DNA of 64,000 nt from assembly GCF_029784135.1 (NCBI RefSeq), contig NC_073746.1:2252136-2316135 (forward strand), read 5' to 3'. The notes under the pieces were generated by a model, which did not search any database, was not told the origin of the DNA, and was given only the letters and a program-made list of their open reading frames with translations. The position numbers and the translations under genes were made by a program. This document shows, piece after piece, positions 1 to 11,681 of this stretch (its first letter is position 1; the number at the start of each line of letters is the position of its first letter). This stretch comes from Toxorhynchites rutilus septentrionalis (taxonomy: Eukaryota > Arthropoda > Insecta > Diptera > Culicidae).

Positions 1-192
1 GAAGTCTATGTCGAATTGTGTTGCAAGGTTGCACAATTTGCACAACCTAATTTGATTTGAGCCGAGCGAAATAAAGAATGCAATATTGTGATTCGTTTGG
101 GTAATTCTGACTCGATCGGATTTCAGAACATAGGAGAGTAGGTGATCAGTGGACGGAGCTAGAATTTCGAGGAAATAACGCTACCGATTTCC

Positions 193-579
193 TCAGCGCG
201 AATTTTGTCGAATAACCAAAGTAAAAATGTGCCTATGAGGTAATCCTCGTTTTTGCCATTCAATCTCATACATCCAGCTGGGAACGAATATGTGTAATGT
301 GGTAATGGAGCTCCTTGAAGACTTCATTCTTTGTTTGAATACACGTGCTGTAATATCATGACAATGCATGGGTTTTGGCCTGGCAATGGCAAAGGCTGTG
401 TCGGTTTTGCTCATGATAGCGTCTCGCAAGTGAATGTATTCTTTTTCACGCCGCTTCTGTCGGATGAATCGCAGTCGTTCGCTCTCTACCTTTGCGTATA
501 TGTCGACCATAAATTGTTGACATAGCTAGCGACATCGCAGAATGACATTGTCCTGATCACGTCGAATCATCATACGATA
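193..579 (-). pseudogene. Helitron Rep/helicase N-terminal fragment (decayed)
   Basis: The minus-strand translation carries the 'Helitron-like N' signature: YRMMIRRDQDN near 579, then VDIYAKVESERLRFIR, DAIMSKTD, ITARVFKQ and EIEWQKRGLPHRHI. This domain precedes the replication initiator and helicase parts of Helitron transposases. It is broken. A TAG lies between RCR and LCQQF (near 528), the stretch between the DAIMS and ARVFK motifs is much shorter than in intact proteins, and nothing helicase-like follows. The fragment runs off toward the left edge of the window. The identification rests on recalled family motifs; the breaks are seen directly. Confidence 0.72.
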
Positions 580-703
580 CATGTAAAAACACACATTGTT
601 AGTTTCATATCCTTTAACCATAAGTTCATAAATAATAATTCAAAATGAGTAATTATGTTCATAATGAATGAAGTATCTGGCGCAGGATCCCGTTTTTTAG
701 AGT

Positions 704-886
704 TTGTGCAATATTCGTGTGGTCTATTCAGAACGGTCAGTTTTCGTCAAAGAGATTCCTTGTGACTTGCCCTGTGGCCACACGTATTGTAGAGTTTGTC
801 ACTGCGTTGAGACGGCAAACGTTAGGAACGTTAGTACAATCGAAGAAAAAGATAGAAAACATCGTATGAACGATGTTTGTCGATGA
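704..886 (+). pseudogene. RING-finger-like short ORF, possibly a gene fragment
   Basis: A 60-codon open frame contains DLPCGHTYCRVC, which matches the Cys-Gly-His-x-x-Cys-x-x-Cys core of RING-HC ubiquitin ligase domains. A possible earlier cysteine lies at MCN and a later pair in CHCVE. The full C3HC4 set is not complete, and no adjoining exon or further domain is visible. It may be a decayed exon or chance. Confidence 0.18.
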
Positions 887-2100
887 TGAACTCTATATTA
901 TTGTTTCATCTTCGAATCACAATTTCTTGCGTCGCTGTGCAGTCGCTAGTAATGTCTTCAACAACATTCGCATTGGATATATACACGTGTTCTTCAGCTG
1001 GTGTTTTTCTATATTTTATTGTGCACATTCAAAAAGCTCGCCATGTGTGCTCGCGATGTGTCTGGCTTTAGAAGAATTGAGGTTAATTGTGCAAGTTCGA
1101 TGAAGCGAACGCTGCGGCATCTGACATTTTTCGTTTCCCAACGCGACGTTTCTAAGTGGAGCCCAATTTGCGGATAAATTATTAAATGAAGGTCAAACTT
1201 AGTTTGCAGACAACTTTTTCATGATCTAGCAATATTTTTTTTCTCAATTTGAGGACGAATTGACAACAATTACACATGCCAAAGTCATGTTATATGGGTT
1301 TCGCAAAAAACTGCAGTACAGACAATCCGAACTATAGATAAATAAAAAGTATAGTATAAACATTATAATGATATGGTTATCATTTTATTATTTTTCTACA
1401 TATGCTATAGTTACATTTAGGTGCCTATCAAATCCCATTTAAAAATCCTATTCAATTTGAACGATGAAAGTGTCATCCATATCTGGGTGACGGGGCGATG
1501 AACGTGTTAACAACGTAAATAGATTGGCTCTATGTGAAAAACGAACGACGATTTAGTTATTTGGATATTGTTTATACATAAATACTAAAGTCGCTATGAA
1601 AAAAACATATATATGGGCTTTTTTGTATTTCAGAAGCCGAATTAAGAAAAACGCGAAAAAGCACTCCTCAATTTTAATTGGTTGAATGATGATGAATAGT
1701 TAAATTTTGGAGTAGTTGCCATCTTATAAAAAAGCTTGAAAAAATTTCAGAGGGTTGAAGCAGCGACCTGTTAATTTGGCGTGGAATTTCTCATTTGAAA
1801 ATTTAGTCCCGGTTGAGATGATTCATTTATTCATTCCGTAGGATTTTTGAAAATCGTGCCATCAATTGACGTGTACAGAAACTGTCTCGTCGATGAATAA
1901 TTTATCTGGCGCCCATTCTTCGCTCTCTAAGCCATACCCACAGTATAATTTTGAAGCCTACCGAGAAGGTTCCAAGAGTGTTACTAATTTTAACCATTCT
2001 AATTAGGCACCTAATTGCGCTACACAAGTGTCAACAGTTTGCCAAATGGATCTGCATTATTGATGTGAGATTCCCCGCGGGTGTAAACAGCGTAAATAAT
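887..2100. other. AT-rich gene-free stretch
   Basis: Short overlapping ORFs only, with no coding-like codon use and no domain recognised. The last few hundred bases are the immediate upstream region of odorant receptor gene A. I see no convincing TATA box or initiator. Confidence 0.5.
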
Positions 2101-2207
2101 TCAGCAAATCGGTCTACCGATTATCGGTTTCAAATGCTATCCACATGCCCACAGCGGGTACATTCTGCATCCCGATATTGTTGGAGGAGATTCACTTGTA
2201 CGCGGAC

Positions 2208-3607
2208 ATGGACATTTTGGACTGCCCGTTGATATCGGTAAACGCTCGCGTTTGGCGGTTTTGGTCGTTCGTGCTGAAGCATGATTACATGCGCTACATT
2301 AGCATCATCCCGGTCAGCGTGATGAATGTGTTCATGTTCGCGGATCTGTACCAGGCCTGGGGCAACATGGATGTGCTGATTATAAACGCGTATTTCGCGG
2401 TGTTGTACTTTAACGCGGTGGTGAGCAGTTTTTGTGGTGCTTTCGAATCGTTGCCCATATCTATTTCGACTCTTTGCAGCTGCGAACGCTGATTTTGGTT
2501 CATAATCATGAGACGTACGAAGGATTCTTGAGTCGAATCGCTTCAGTGTATTTGGAAATTTCAGTAAGTGATTCAATCTGGTAAAAACTCTAACCTCTAC
2601 TCATAATCTTCTACGTTTCAATATCCACTCATAAAGCTGATAGATGATGACGTCGTTCAGAAGCTGGTCCGGGATTACACAAAGCGAGCGAGGCTGCTTT
2701 CAATCTCCAATCTTGCCTTGGGAGCCATCATAAGTACGTGTTTTGTGGTGTATCCTTTGTTCACCGGTCAGCGAGGACTACCGTACGGCATGTTTATCCC
2801 GGGGATAAACAACTACGAGTCGCCACAGTACGAGATCTTTTACGTCATGCAAGCCGTGCTCACATTTCCTGGATGTTGTATGTACATCCCCTTCACCAGT
2901 TTTTTCGCAACATCTACCTTATTTGGGCTGGTGCAGATTAAAACTCTGCAGCGTCAGTTGCGGACCTTCAAGGAAGAATCGATGACAGATGGCAACGCGG
3001 AAAAATTGAAAGCGAAGATGGTCAAATTCGTACAGCACCATAGAAGAATAATTACCTATGTTTCTGAAATGAACGATTTGGTGACCTACATTTGTCTGCT
3101 CGAGTTCCTCTCCTTCGGAATGATGCTCTGCGCGCTACTGTTTCTGCTAAATATTGTGGGTTTAAACTATCCCCTTAGGATTTAATGAATATTTTCATCA
3201 GATCCACATTTCAGATTGATAATCAAGCTCAAATCATCATCGTGGCGGCTTACATTTTCATGATAATCTCCCAGATTTTCGCCTTCTACTGGCATGCAAA
3301 CGAGGTTCGCGAGGAGAGCATGGGAATCGCCGAGGCCGCTTATTGTGGCCCTTGGGTTGAGCTCGAAGATTCAATTAAGAAAATGCTGCTGCTGATAACG
3401 CTGCGGGCACAGCAGCCGCTGGAGGCAAGTGGCACTCATCCAGTCCTCGGTGGAATTTATTATCCGTTATCCTAGTTACCATTCCATCCCTCGTTTTCGT
3501 TTCAGATCACCGTGGGGAATGTGTATGCGATGACTTTGGAGATGTTCCAATCGCTGCTGAATGCATCTTACTCGTATTTCACCCTGCTTCGACGCGTTTA
3601 TAATTAA
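2208..3607 (+). CDS. Odorant receptor gene A (7tm_6; Or2/Or9/Or10-like indole-receptor clade), 5 exons
   Basis: Ligand-binding subunit of an insect odorant receptor, expected to work with Orco in the membrane of olfactory neuron dendrites. Coding exons: 2208-2420, 2480-2563, 2637-3155, 3215-3424, 3506-3607. All junctions are phase 0 and give 375 aa. Probable membrane segments are near residues 29-48, 56-78, 119-141, 164-199, 247-272, 277-297 and 350-371. The C-terminal exon holds the 7tm_6 signature ([14 protein letters not shown] ... [10 protein letters not shown]). The start at 2208 is preferred because its Kozak context is good (G at -3 and +4) and the family has a short N-terminus before the Cys-Pro-Ile/Leu-Ile motif. 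An in-frame ATG at 2145 would add 21 residues. Introns 1-3 are GT-AG, but intron 4 begins GCAAGT (3425). No frame breaks. Closest relative here is gene B at 28771. The clade, reported in mosquitoes to detect indole or skatole, is recalled from mosquito Or2-type proteins and not searched. Confidence 0.9.
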
Positions 3608-3805
3608 AAAAGCAAAAAAAGTTGAAGTCTGCACAGTTTCCTCGCACTTTGGTTGTGTTGTTGTTGATTTGGCGAAGCACAATTCATCTCGGGGCCTAAA
3701 CTGGGTCAACCGTACCTCCCTGTTAACTTTCAATATTGCACTCTATAGAGACATACTCTGTAACAGTAATCGTTGCACTCAACTGCTCTTATGCTTGAAA
3801 CTTTA

Positions 3806-3811
3806 AATAAA
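3806..3811 (+). promoter_or_regulatory. Candidate poly(A) signal of receptor gene A
   Basis: AATAAA lies about 200 bases after the stop codon of receptor gene A, followed by T-rich sequence. It is the first canonical hexamer downstream in this orientation. Confidence 0.5.
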
Positions 3812-6304
3812 AATGTTTCAATTGATTCATTCCATTTGAAGAGTCTGTTGAAAGAATGTAATTGAAGAATGAAACATAGAATAATGATTATTTCGCTTTG
3901 AATAAGAATGCATTTGGTGATCTGTGAGGAAATTTATAAGGTAACATAAAATTTAACTGAATAGTGGTTCCATAATTATTGATTTTGAAGGAAAATATTT
4001 GCAAGTTCTCAACTAACATAACAATCAAAACGTCAGCTTCTTAATTTATTAGTTTAGCTGATTCCAGCGCAATTTGATGAGTTGTTCTTTTTTCCTACAA
4101 ACGCGAATACGTTTGCAAAAAATCGGTCCAAAAAGAAATGCGCTCGCTTTCTTTTTCATTTTTAACAATTTAATTTTGAAACAATACCGACTACTTCGAG
4201 TTTGATACATCCGTTTCTTGTTTTATGGTGTAGAATTATAATCTGGAAGAGTTTTGTAGTTCATTTGACTTACATTTTATTTCAATGACTCCGGATTTAT
4301 TTGCACAGATAGGATTTCAGAATAATTGGGCATATATCCCGTCGTATTTCGACAGCGCTTACTGAAATTTTCTTTCTATCATGGTACAAGAAAGCTATCC
4401 AATTCTTCTCAACTTTAAAGTCAATAACTATAAGAGGTGAAATTATTGCTATTTCAAACTATCATTGAAGTGGACAGAAATTTGGAACGTGTTCTAAATG
4501 GTTGGTTTTAATCGAACTCGATGAATTTAATCCAAAGTGGATCCCTCTGGATGGAAGCCAACTTCAAAGTATAAAATAAAAGAAGGTTGACTCTGCTCAA
4601 ACATGTCGTATTCCGAAGATGAACATTATTAAACTGGATGCTGAAACGGATACAAAGAATTATCTCCCTTGAGGTTTATAAATTTTCTTGCTTAATTTTG
4701 CGATTTATCTCGGGAGAGCAAATGTGTAGTGAGAGTAACTACTGTTGTAAAATTTCACTTTTGAAATATTTCTCTCGCAGTTTAATGGTACTAGATGTGA
4801 TTTAAATTGGGAATAGGGTTTACAATATGCGGATAACTTATTTTCTAATGAACTGCCGCAACACAAACTATGGACTTGGCAAAAGTTTAACTCTTTTTCA
4901 AATTATTCATCATGTGCCTGTTCCATTCTATATTATTATTCATCATATTCCATTTAATTGACGGAAAGAATTTTGGTTTGGAAACTTGGTGCTCTGAATG
5001 AGTTAGAAATCAGGACATATTCTCCTAAACGTTGTTGTGAAATAATCGTAGTATATCAAAGAGAACTTGGCAACAAATTAGATTCCAGTGAACCGAATCC
5101 TGCATCAAAAGAACACTACGATCAAGAGATAGGCTAAACAGATTTGTCATTCAGAGAAATAAAAATCTGATTGTTGGCTTGGAACAGCCGTTGAAAATAA
5201 TTCTCTGAGATTGAAGTTCACTCACCTTCACCGGTGATTGTGTTGTGTGAATTCTTTCTTCAAACTTTACTACCATTCCAGCGTTGATAAATCTCATTTT
5301 CTGAACTCGAGTTGGAATAATAGGTTACGGACTTTTTTTTATCCCAAGTGCTGTTACGAAGTTTATCTTTTTGCGGTCGTTTGTCTATTCTCAGCCACCA
5401 TAGCAAGAAGTATACTAATTTTTTACTTTTTGCAACAATACTCTTTTTCAAGAAGTATTTTAATGCCTAGAGATACTGTTCAAGAATCCAAACGATGCTC
5501 CTATGAATAATACATAACGGTAATCAGTATAAACAAAAGTTGTCACCCATGCTTGAGGTGCGGCAAAGAGCATTGTATGTTCAAAAAAAAAAACAACTGA
5601 ACTGCCGTTTAGGGACTGTTTCGAAAAATATCATACGAATTATAGCAACTATTTTGATATCAAAACAAAACATTAGAACACATGTTTAGTAAATACTTAC
5701 CTGACGTTTACATAAAAATGAATAAATCTTGTTCATCTTTCATAATCTCCCAAATTATACATATTCTGCATACAAGTGCATAGTTTGACATCACTGCTTT
5801 TTCAATTAAAAATAATTCCGACCGCAAAGGCGCTACTTGCTACATACGGTCCAATTGAGAGTCAGGTTTGGTAAGCATTTAATCTCTTATTTGGAACCTG
5901 TGAAATGGTTGCCTAGATCATGTTATTTAGACAAATTTTTGAGGGGATGAACATAACCGACAGAGAAAAAGAATTCGAACAGCAACATGAGGCTGAGCGT
6001 TGTCATGACGCACTAGTATCGACTCGTGTCTGTTCGCTTGATCCGGATGTTTTTCGGCAATAGCTCGCTTGAGCGGATCAATTGTTACCTGTAGAAGTCT
6101 CCTATGATCGTTTGACCGGGTTTTAGTAGCTCATAGCTGATCACCCTCTTGATCCCACCAAATACAGAGCATTACTTTGGCATCGTGGTCATTCGGTTAA
6201 TGTTCCTTGTTACACGAGCTTTGTATACGATCTTTTGCTTTTGGGATTGTCTTAGTGAATCTATTTTTCGACCTTGTTAACGTTTTTCCACTGCCTAAAC
6301 AATA
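3812..6304. other. Gene-free AT-rich stretch
   Basis: Only short ORFs without domains. I found no obvious terminal repeats or transposase fragments. It is probably intergenic sequence or old, unrecognisable repeats. Confidence 0.45.
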
Positions 6305-6312
6305 CTCTAGTG

Positions 6313-7388
6313 CAGCGGCACTCAACCTTTTTTTTCCGAAGGGGCCACAAACAAGTGTTAGTCATGGTATCACGGGCCGCAAAAAAAAATTAAGAAGAGT
6401 GATGTCCAAGAAACGACAGCATTGTTAACATAGAACTAAGAAATCATTAGAACAAATATTAAAGAAATCCAATCAGAAAACTCTTCGATATCAATTTTTA
6501 ATCGCAATAATAATGGCCGATAAATGAGTGCTTTCACTGAGTGATTAGCGCGAACGTTTCGTGAAGCAATTTTAGTAGATTCTCAAATTAATTCTAAGCA
6601 TTAATATGCACTGTACTGTCTGTCTCTCAGCAAAATTACATCTCCAACGTAGAACAAAACATCTCAAAAGCCGCAGAACGGCAGAAAATCTCTTTTAACC
6701 CGGAAAAAATAACTGATATCACGAAAATAGAATCCTAAATATAGGACATTGCTCCGTCCGATTATTATCTTTTTCGATCGATGCATCATGGCCTGGTTGA
6801 CCGGAACTTCTCCAATTTTGATGAGCTAAGGTTGCAATATTTTCTCTAGCCACATTTTCCGTAGAACGAATACTGCATCTGTATTTCGTGCAACCGATTT
6901 ACACTCGTAACGGGAACACGAAAAAAAATGTGTATTCTTCCCGTGTTTCTTATTTTGAATAATTCGTGGATATGGGAACCGTATTGTAACGTAGCGAAAT
7001 AATTTTTTCCGAATTTCCGATTTGATTGGAATGCAAACCATCAAAATCAGTTCAGAACTAAAATAAGCACTAACGTTAAAACTATTGAAAAATAGATGAT
7101 TTTTATTTTCATATCCATATTTTTATTTTTATTCACTAACGTCAACAGGATTAGCCCTAATGATCGGATTAAATATATTTAATAGATATTTCATCTACTA
7201 ATACTACTTAACTAGACAACTGACTAATTTGTAAATGTCCAATGTGTAATGTGTCAAACTCCATTCTTCTCATCTCATGTGTTCTAGATGATTTCTAAAG
7301 TTTTCGTGATTGTTACACATACAGAAATGGTTACGGGCCAGGCGGGCCAACCAAAAGAGTCCGGTGGGCCGCAGGTTTAGTATAGTTG
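6313..7388. mobile_element. hAT-like non-autonomous element
   Basis: The left end CAGCGGCACTCAACC and the right end (read inverted, CAACTATACTAAACC) form imperfect terminal inverted repeats. Both ends run into G/C-rich GGGCC(G) subterminal blocks, typical of hAT families. Flanks are CTCTAGTG (6305-6312) and CTCTAATG (7389-7396), an 8-bp duplication with one difference; 8 bp is the hAT duplication length. No transposase is visible in the 1.08 kb interior. Confidence 0.55.
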
Positions 7389-8043
7389 CTCTAATGTAAC
7401 AAAAATTTATTTTTACAAAAAATCACAACTTTTAAACTGGCTTATCTATTTTGAAAAAAATATTACACTTGGGAAAAAATAAGATTCTTGTCGCATAGAT
7501 CTAATCAAGTCGAGTCGTGGAGAAATATTGAACGAAGACTGAAAACATGTTAAATTGGAAATATAATAACTCAAAAACGAAAAAAAAAACACATTTCTGA
7601 TTTTTGGATATGTTTTTTTGGAAATCTTCAGCTCCCAAGAAAAAATATTTCAAAAAATATAGCGCCCTGTAGTCCAAAGCCATGTAAACAACTAAAAATG
7701 AATGCAATCGATCATTATGTAAACCAAATCCAATAAAAAGACTAGCTAAAAGGTTTGATATGATCGATCATCTGAATCGGCCCAGTAGTTCAAAATTTAT
7801 GATTTTTTTTAAATTCGTTTATTTTTACAGGCTTAGTTATATAAGTTTAAAGGAGCCGAATTCTTAAATATATTTTTAAAACTATATGTATATATATAAA
7901 CAATTTTGTGTTTATATATAAATATGTATATATATATAAACAATGTGGGAAACCGATTACTCGCGGGGGACTCGAGTTTAGAAAGGTGACATATTTTTTC
8001 AGGAAAAGGATGGGATATAAGGAAATTATTACAATGTTGATAA

Positions 8044-8044
<1 letters not shown>

Positions 8045-8077
<33 letters not shown>
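8045..8077. repeat. (CA)16 microsatellite
   Basis: Uninterrupted CA dinucleotides at the left boundary of the SINE body. A second run of about 8 units (8433-8449) sits at its right boundary. Confidence 0.95.
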
Positions 8078-8078
<1 letters not shown>

Positions 8079-8432
8079 GGGCGGCTGTGACGGGTTGCGC
8101 GTCAAGTTGGAGGGCAATTCCTAATCGGTTCACGTCTCGACGGGTAAATGGATGCCTGCGAAGAGGACATCAGCGCAGTGGAATTAATAACGAATAGAAA
8201 GGAAAAAATATTGAGAAAAAGGGAAGGACAACGCTAGTTAGCGTTGAAAACTCGACAAGTGCATGAGCACAGCCGCCCCCTGAAGTAGTCGCCTAGATGT
8301 GGTCCCAGGGGGAATAAGGCAACGAGTAGAGGGCTTGGTTTTTGTGGGTGCGATCCCCACTCGACGTCTGGGTTAACCCTTCCCAGGTAAGGCTGGTAGA
8401 GCGTTCCTCACCTCTTTAAAAAAAAAAAAAAA
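8078..8432 (+). mobile_element. SINE-like element with poly(A) tail, nested in LINE tail
   Basis: A G/C-rich block of about 340 bases contrasts sharply with its AT-rich surroundings and ends in a 15-base A run. Near its end it carries GGGTGCGATCCCCACTC, resembling a pol III B box. It has no ORF. It sits between CA-dinucleotide runs inside a LINE 3' end. The absence of coding potential plus an A tail suggests a SINE, but no convincing A box was located. Confidence 0.5.
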
Positions 8433-8964
8433 CACACACACACACACACTCAATTCTTAAATCTAAAAAGTTATGATTTTAAAAAAAGTCATTTTTTGAA
8501 AAAAAATAAAGTGGAAAAAATGATTTTCGGACCATCCTAAAAAGAAGATGAGCACCCTTATAAAAATTTAAAAATGCGCGTCTATATATAAACTATGTCG
8601 GTTTGGCATGGAATGGCTGTATATGTAGATAACAAGGGAAGTACAAATATGATCGAAGATTTGAAAGACATGGTTATTATAACAAATTGTGTGACCCCAA
8701 CTACACAGAGTTTGATTTAGGTTGGCCACCTGCATCTGCAATCTGTACATGTACATTGAGTATACTGCAGCATACTCAATCAAAACTCCGTTCTGAAAAG
8801 AAGCCTTTTTCAATCCGCGAATCGTCATCCTTTCGGAAGCTTGTAGGTACGCACAGCCTTTTTCAATACATTGTTATGTGGGTCAGCATGACGAGAGACG
8901 GATAAAAACCATGCGAAGCCTTGCAAATAGTAAAAATCTGAAGTGTGTAATACAACCGCAAGGT

Positions 8965-9425
8965 AGATGTAGGACTACCGCTGGCTCTGTGATCATTTGT
9001 TTGAAAGTTTTACTTATTAGTGTATGAGTGGACGATTGTTATCAACATGAAATTCAAATACAGCAAAAAGGAACTTTTGGATACGATTGCATCACGGGAA
9101 CCAAATGCGCAAATCTTCCTTTGCCCGAGCGCTTTTTCAAGTGAGTAAAAGAAATCACAGCCTGATTGTTACTAGATTGTTATGATTTCAATAGCCTGTT
9201 TCCAAAGATTTTTTTAATCTATTGAAACGATTTTTTGGGCCAATAAGTGACAGTCATATAACTCTTTGGCATTTTATCTTTCGAATGAAGTGATTATTAT
9301 ACCACTCCGTTCAGCCGGTAAAGAGGTATTAACGTTCAAAACCTTGCATTCCAGCGTCACTCTATCGTTTTCGAATCTTTCAAGTTACACTCCGGTACAG
9401 AAATGAAAGACGCAGTCCTACGTCA
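8965..9425. repeat. MITE-like repeat with GATGTAGGACTACCG / CGCAGTCCTACGTC ends
   Basis: Bounded by GATGTAGGACTACCG on the left and CGCAGTCCTACGTC on the right, which are inverted versions of the same motif. Related termini occur at about 51341, 55290, 60530, 62470 and 63575, so the motif marks a dispersed family. No ORF with recognisable domains lies inside. Confidence 0.45.
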
Positions 9426-9430
9426 AAATT

Positions 9431-11527
9431 GTGTGCACATAGAAGTTGGACAGTGACCGCATTTTCTAGGAATGGTTACATAGGGTTGGTACAAATTGAG
9501 TCGACGGCGACTAGTTTCGATAGTATACGAAATATGTTCCAAGAACATAACAAGCAAAAGGTTATTAAACCTCAAAAAATCATTTTTGAATCTAAATGAA
9601 TAAAAATACCAAAAAATTCCCAATTACATTATCGTAACGCCTGTTATAATACTTAAATGCTGTTGACATTTTAGTTTCGCTAGGATAGTGTATTTAGACG
9701 AAGGTATCACAGAAAATGGCGACCTAGGGTTGTATTCTCCAGATAGAAAGTAGAACACACAGAGCATTGAAAATATACAACCTTTTCTCCTGTAGTTTAT
9801 CTTGTTGTGCCGTGGACTTATTAGTATGTATTGCAGGTGGTCAACTGTTCTTCGGTGTGGAACGAGGGAAGAATACTTGTCATGATGGTCACCAGAATGG
9901 ACGATTTCAAGGGCTGTTGCAGGCTGTGTGTACATGGTTTGTAGATTTGTGAGCTGTAGACATCAACATCAAAATAAACCAAAATGAAGGATATCTGCAC
10001 GGAGCTCATTACGTATTCTTCCCAATCAGTTCGTTACGAGAGCATTGATTTAATCTCCAGCTCACGCCAAATGTCCCAAAATAGGAAAAATCAGTATCCG
10101 TCGGTGCAGGCTGTACATCTACGGCTAACCAATTCCCCAAATCTCAAACGGAAATCACTCCACATCACTTCTCTTCGCATCAAACACCAATCAATCATCG
10201 GACCGGTGGAACTCTCGGAAGTCCCAAATGAACGAACGAGGCGTCAGCTCTGGCGTCAACTGTTATTAATCTTCATTTTCATCTACGTTTCCATTCTGTT
10301 TCCCCGGAAATTCTCCCTAACGGATGTCTTGCAATCAAAACGCCATTGGACGGGATGTGACAAACCGAGGAAAAGAACTCCTGGACAGGGCATATTTATA
10401 TTCTAGCTGTTGTGTGTTGGCTAGCGATAACTTTACCCATGTTTCGAGAATTGAAATCAGATTATCGGAGATCTCTCCTCGCATCGTAACCTTGAACAAA
10501 AGATTATGTTTTCATGCACGTAGCTTAGAAATTGTCGATGTTATCGGTAGCTCCAGGGATTCAAGGTAAGATAACTTGTTTCTAGAGTGGATCTAGATTA
10601 GAAGATGCATTTGGAATATTGATTACGTGTTTCGTTACATGTACAGAACCTGAGTGACATAATCAATCCTGTGTCGACAAATTTGTTTTCCATTTTCCAG
10701 AAGTCTCTTGAAGTAGCTAACGAACAAGCATCGAATATTGATTGGATTCAATGCAGATGTCAACGTCAACCACAATAATCTACAACTGAGCCGATGCAGT
10801 TTAATTGCTGGTGGTTTGCAATTGTGTTAATGCAAATATCAACCCGCAAGTGGCTTCCGCGCTGTCATAGGAATGATTGATGAAACAAGCAACATAACAA
10901 CTTCAGCATGACATAGCAGGAGTTTCGAGCCGTTGGAGGAGTCCATTAAACTGAACTGTTGGATTTGTTTGTTTCCACTTCGGGAGATAGTGTATTTCGA
11001 CTGAAAGTTGGAGAAGCATTCTGCTCCAGTGCTGTTGTGTTGAAACTTGTTTGGAGCTGTTAATTCTTATTGAAAATTGGAGTGGAATAGGATAAAGTTT
11101 GTTTTCTCCTTGAGCGAATCGTGCTTGGAATTTGAATGGAGCATCGCCACGAGAGCTAGTGTGAAGTAAGTTTTGTTTTAGTTCAGTCGATGTGACGCAC
11201 TGCCAACATTGTATTGTATCGCAGTAGGAATAAATATACGTTGAGATTGAACAGTAGCTGCTTATCGCTAACTCCAGTTCTTATTTTGGTAGATTCTATC
11301 ACGAACATAATTAAATTATTTTAGAGCAAACCTACTGCAAAGGGTTTAGGATAGCAAATTGAAGGCGAAAGTTCCGAAGAACAGTAGTTTTTTTGCGTCA
11401 CGCGTTCCCAATAATAGGCAAGAAGTTTGGAACCACATAAAAAAAATGGTCAATGAATATCGCTACTCGTAGTTTACTAACGTCGACATGTCAGCAGAAA
11501 TTCCATTGAGTCTCGCGCAAAAAATTG
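9431..11527. other. Gene-free stretch before DD37E element
   Basis: Contains a 140-codon ORF (9984-10406) and smaller ones with no recognised domain or coding-like codon use. No repeats with clear ends. Treated as intergenic. Confidence 0.4.
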
Positions 11528-11681
11528 TAAAGGGTGTGTCACATCAAATTGCATCACGGAAAAAACGCTGTAGAAATTTAATTTTTAGGAATTATATCTT
11601 CAGCTTTCGCTTATAATCAGATAAAAGTGTATAGATCACGTTGGCCATGCTTCACTGTCAATTTTTCGTAAATTTGGAAGA

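Larger units (their letters stand above)
7803..8464 (-). mobile_element. 5'-truncated LINE 3' end (same family as the LINE at 30161), split by a SINE
   Basis: From the T-run at 7803 rightwards the sequence closely follows the 3' untranslated part of the LINE at 30161-30420 (shared blocks AATTCGTTTATTTTTACAGG, GGAGCCGAATTCTTAAATAT, ACCGATTACTCGCGG). Similarity stops after AAATCT near 8464, so only about 290 bases of LINE remain. TTATGATTTT occurs on both sides and is a probable target-site duplication. The SINE and its CA runs interrupt it at the point corresponding to ACACTCAATT. Confidence 0.7.
7397..8619. repeat. Long-TIR repeat (CAGCCATT family), interrupted by LINE and SINE
   Basis: The right end (CATGGAATGGCTG, ending 8619) and interior match copies ending at 37382, starting at 39317, and spanning 44311-45526. 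The body is split at a run of TATGATTTT by a truncated LINE tail (7803-8464), which itself contains a SINE (8078-8432). The left end is not resolved because the hAT-like element abuts it. Confidence 0.55.

Noticed and set aside
2718..3185. Single-exon reading of receptor exon 3 running to the stop at 3185
   Set aside because: Comparison with gene B and 7tm_6 topology requires splicing at 3155; the extra codons are intron.
7833..8117. ORFs reading through the CA microsatellite (poly-Val/Cys and poly-Thr/His)
   Set aside because: Artefact of a dinucleotide repeat spanning LINE and SINE sequence.
9984..10406. 140-codon plus-strand ORF starting MKDICTELITY
   Set aside because: No recognised domain, codon use like the intergenic background, a hydrophobic stretch that looks like chance, and no poly(A) or splice context.
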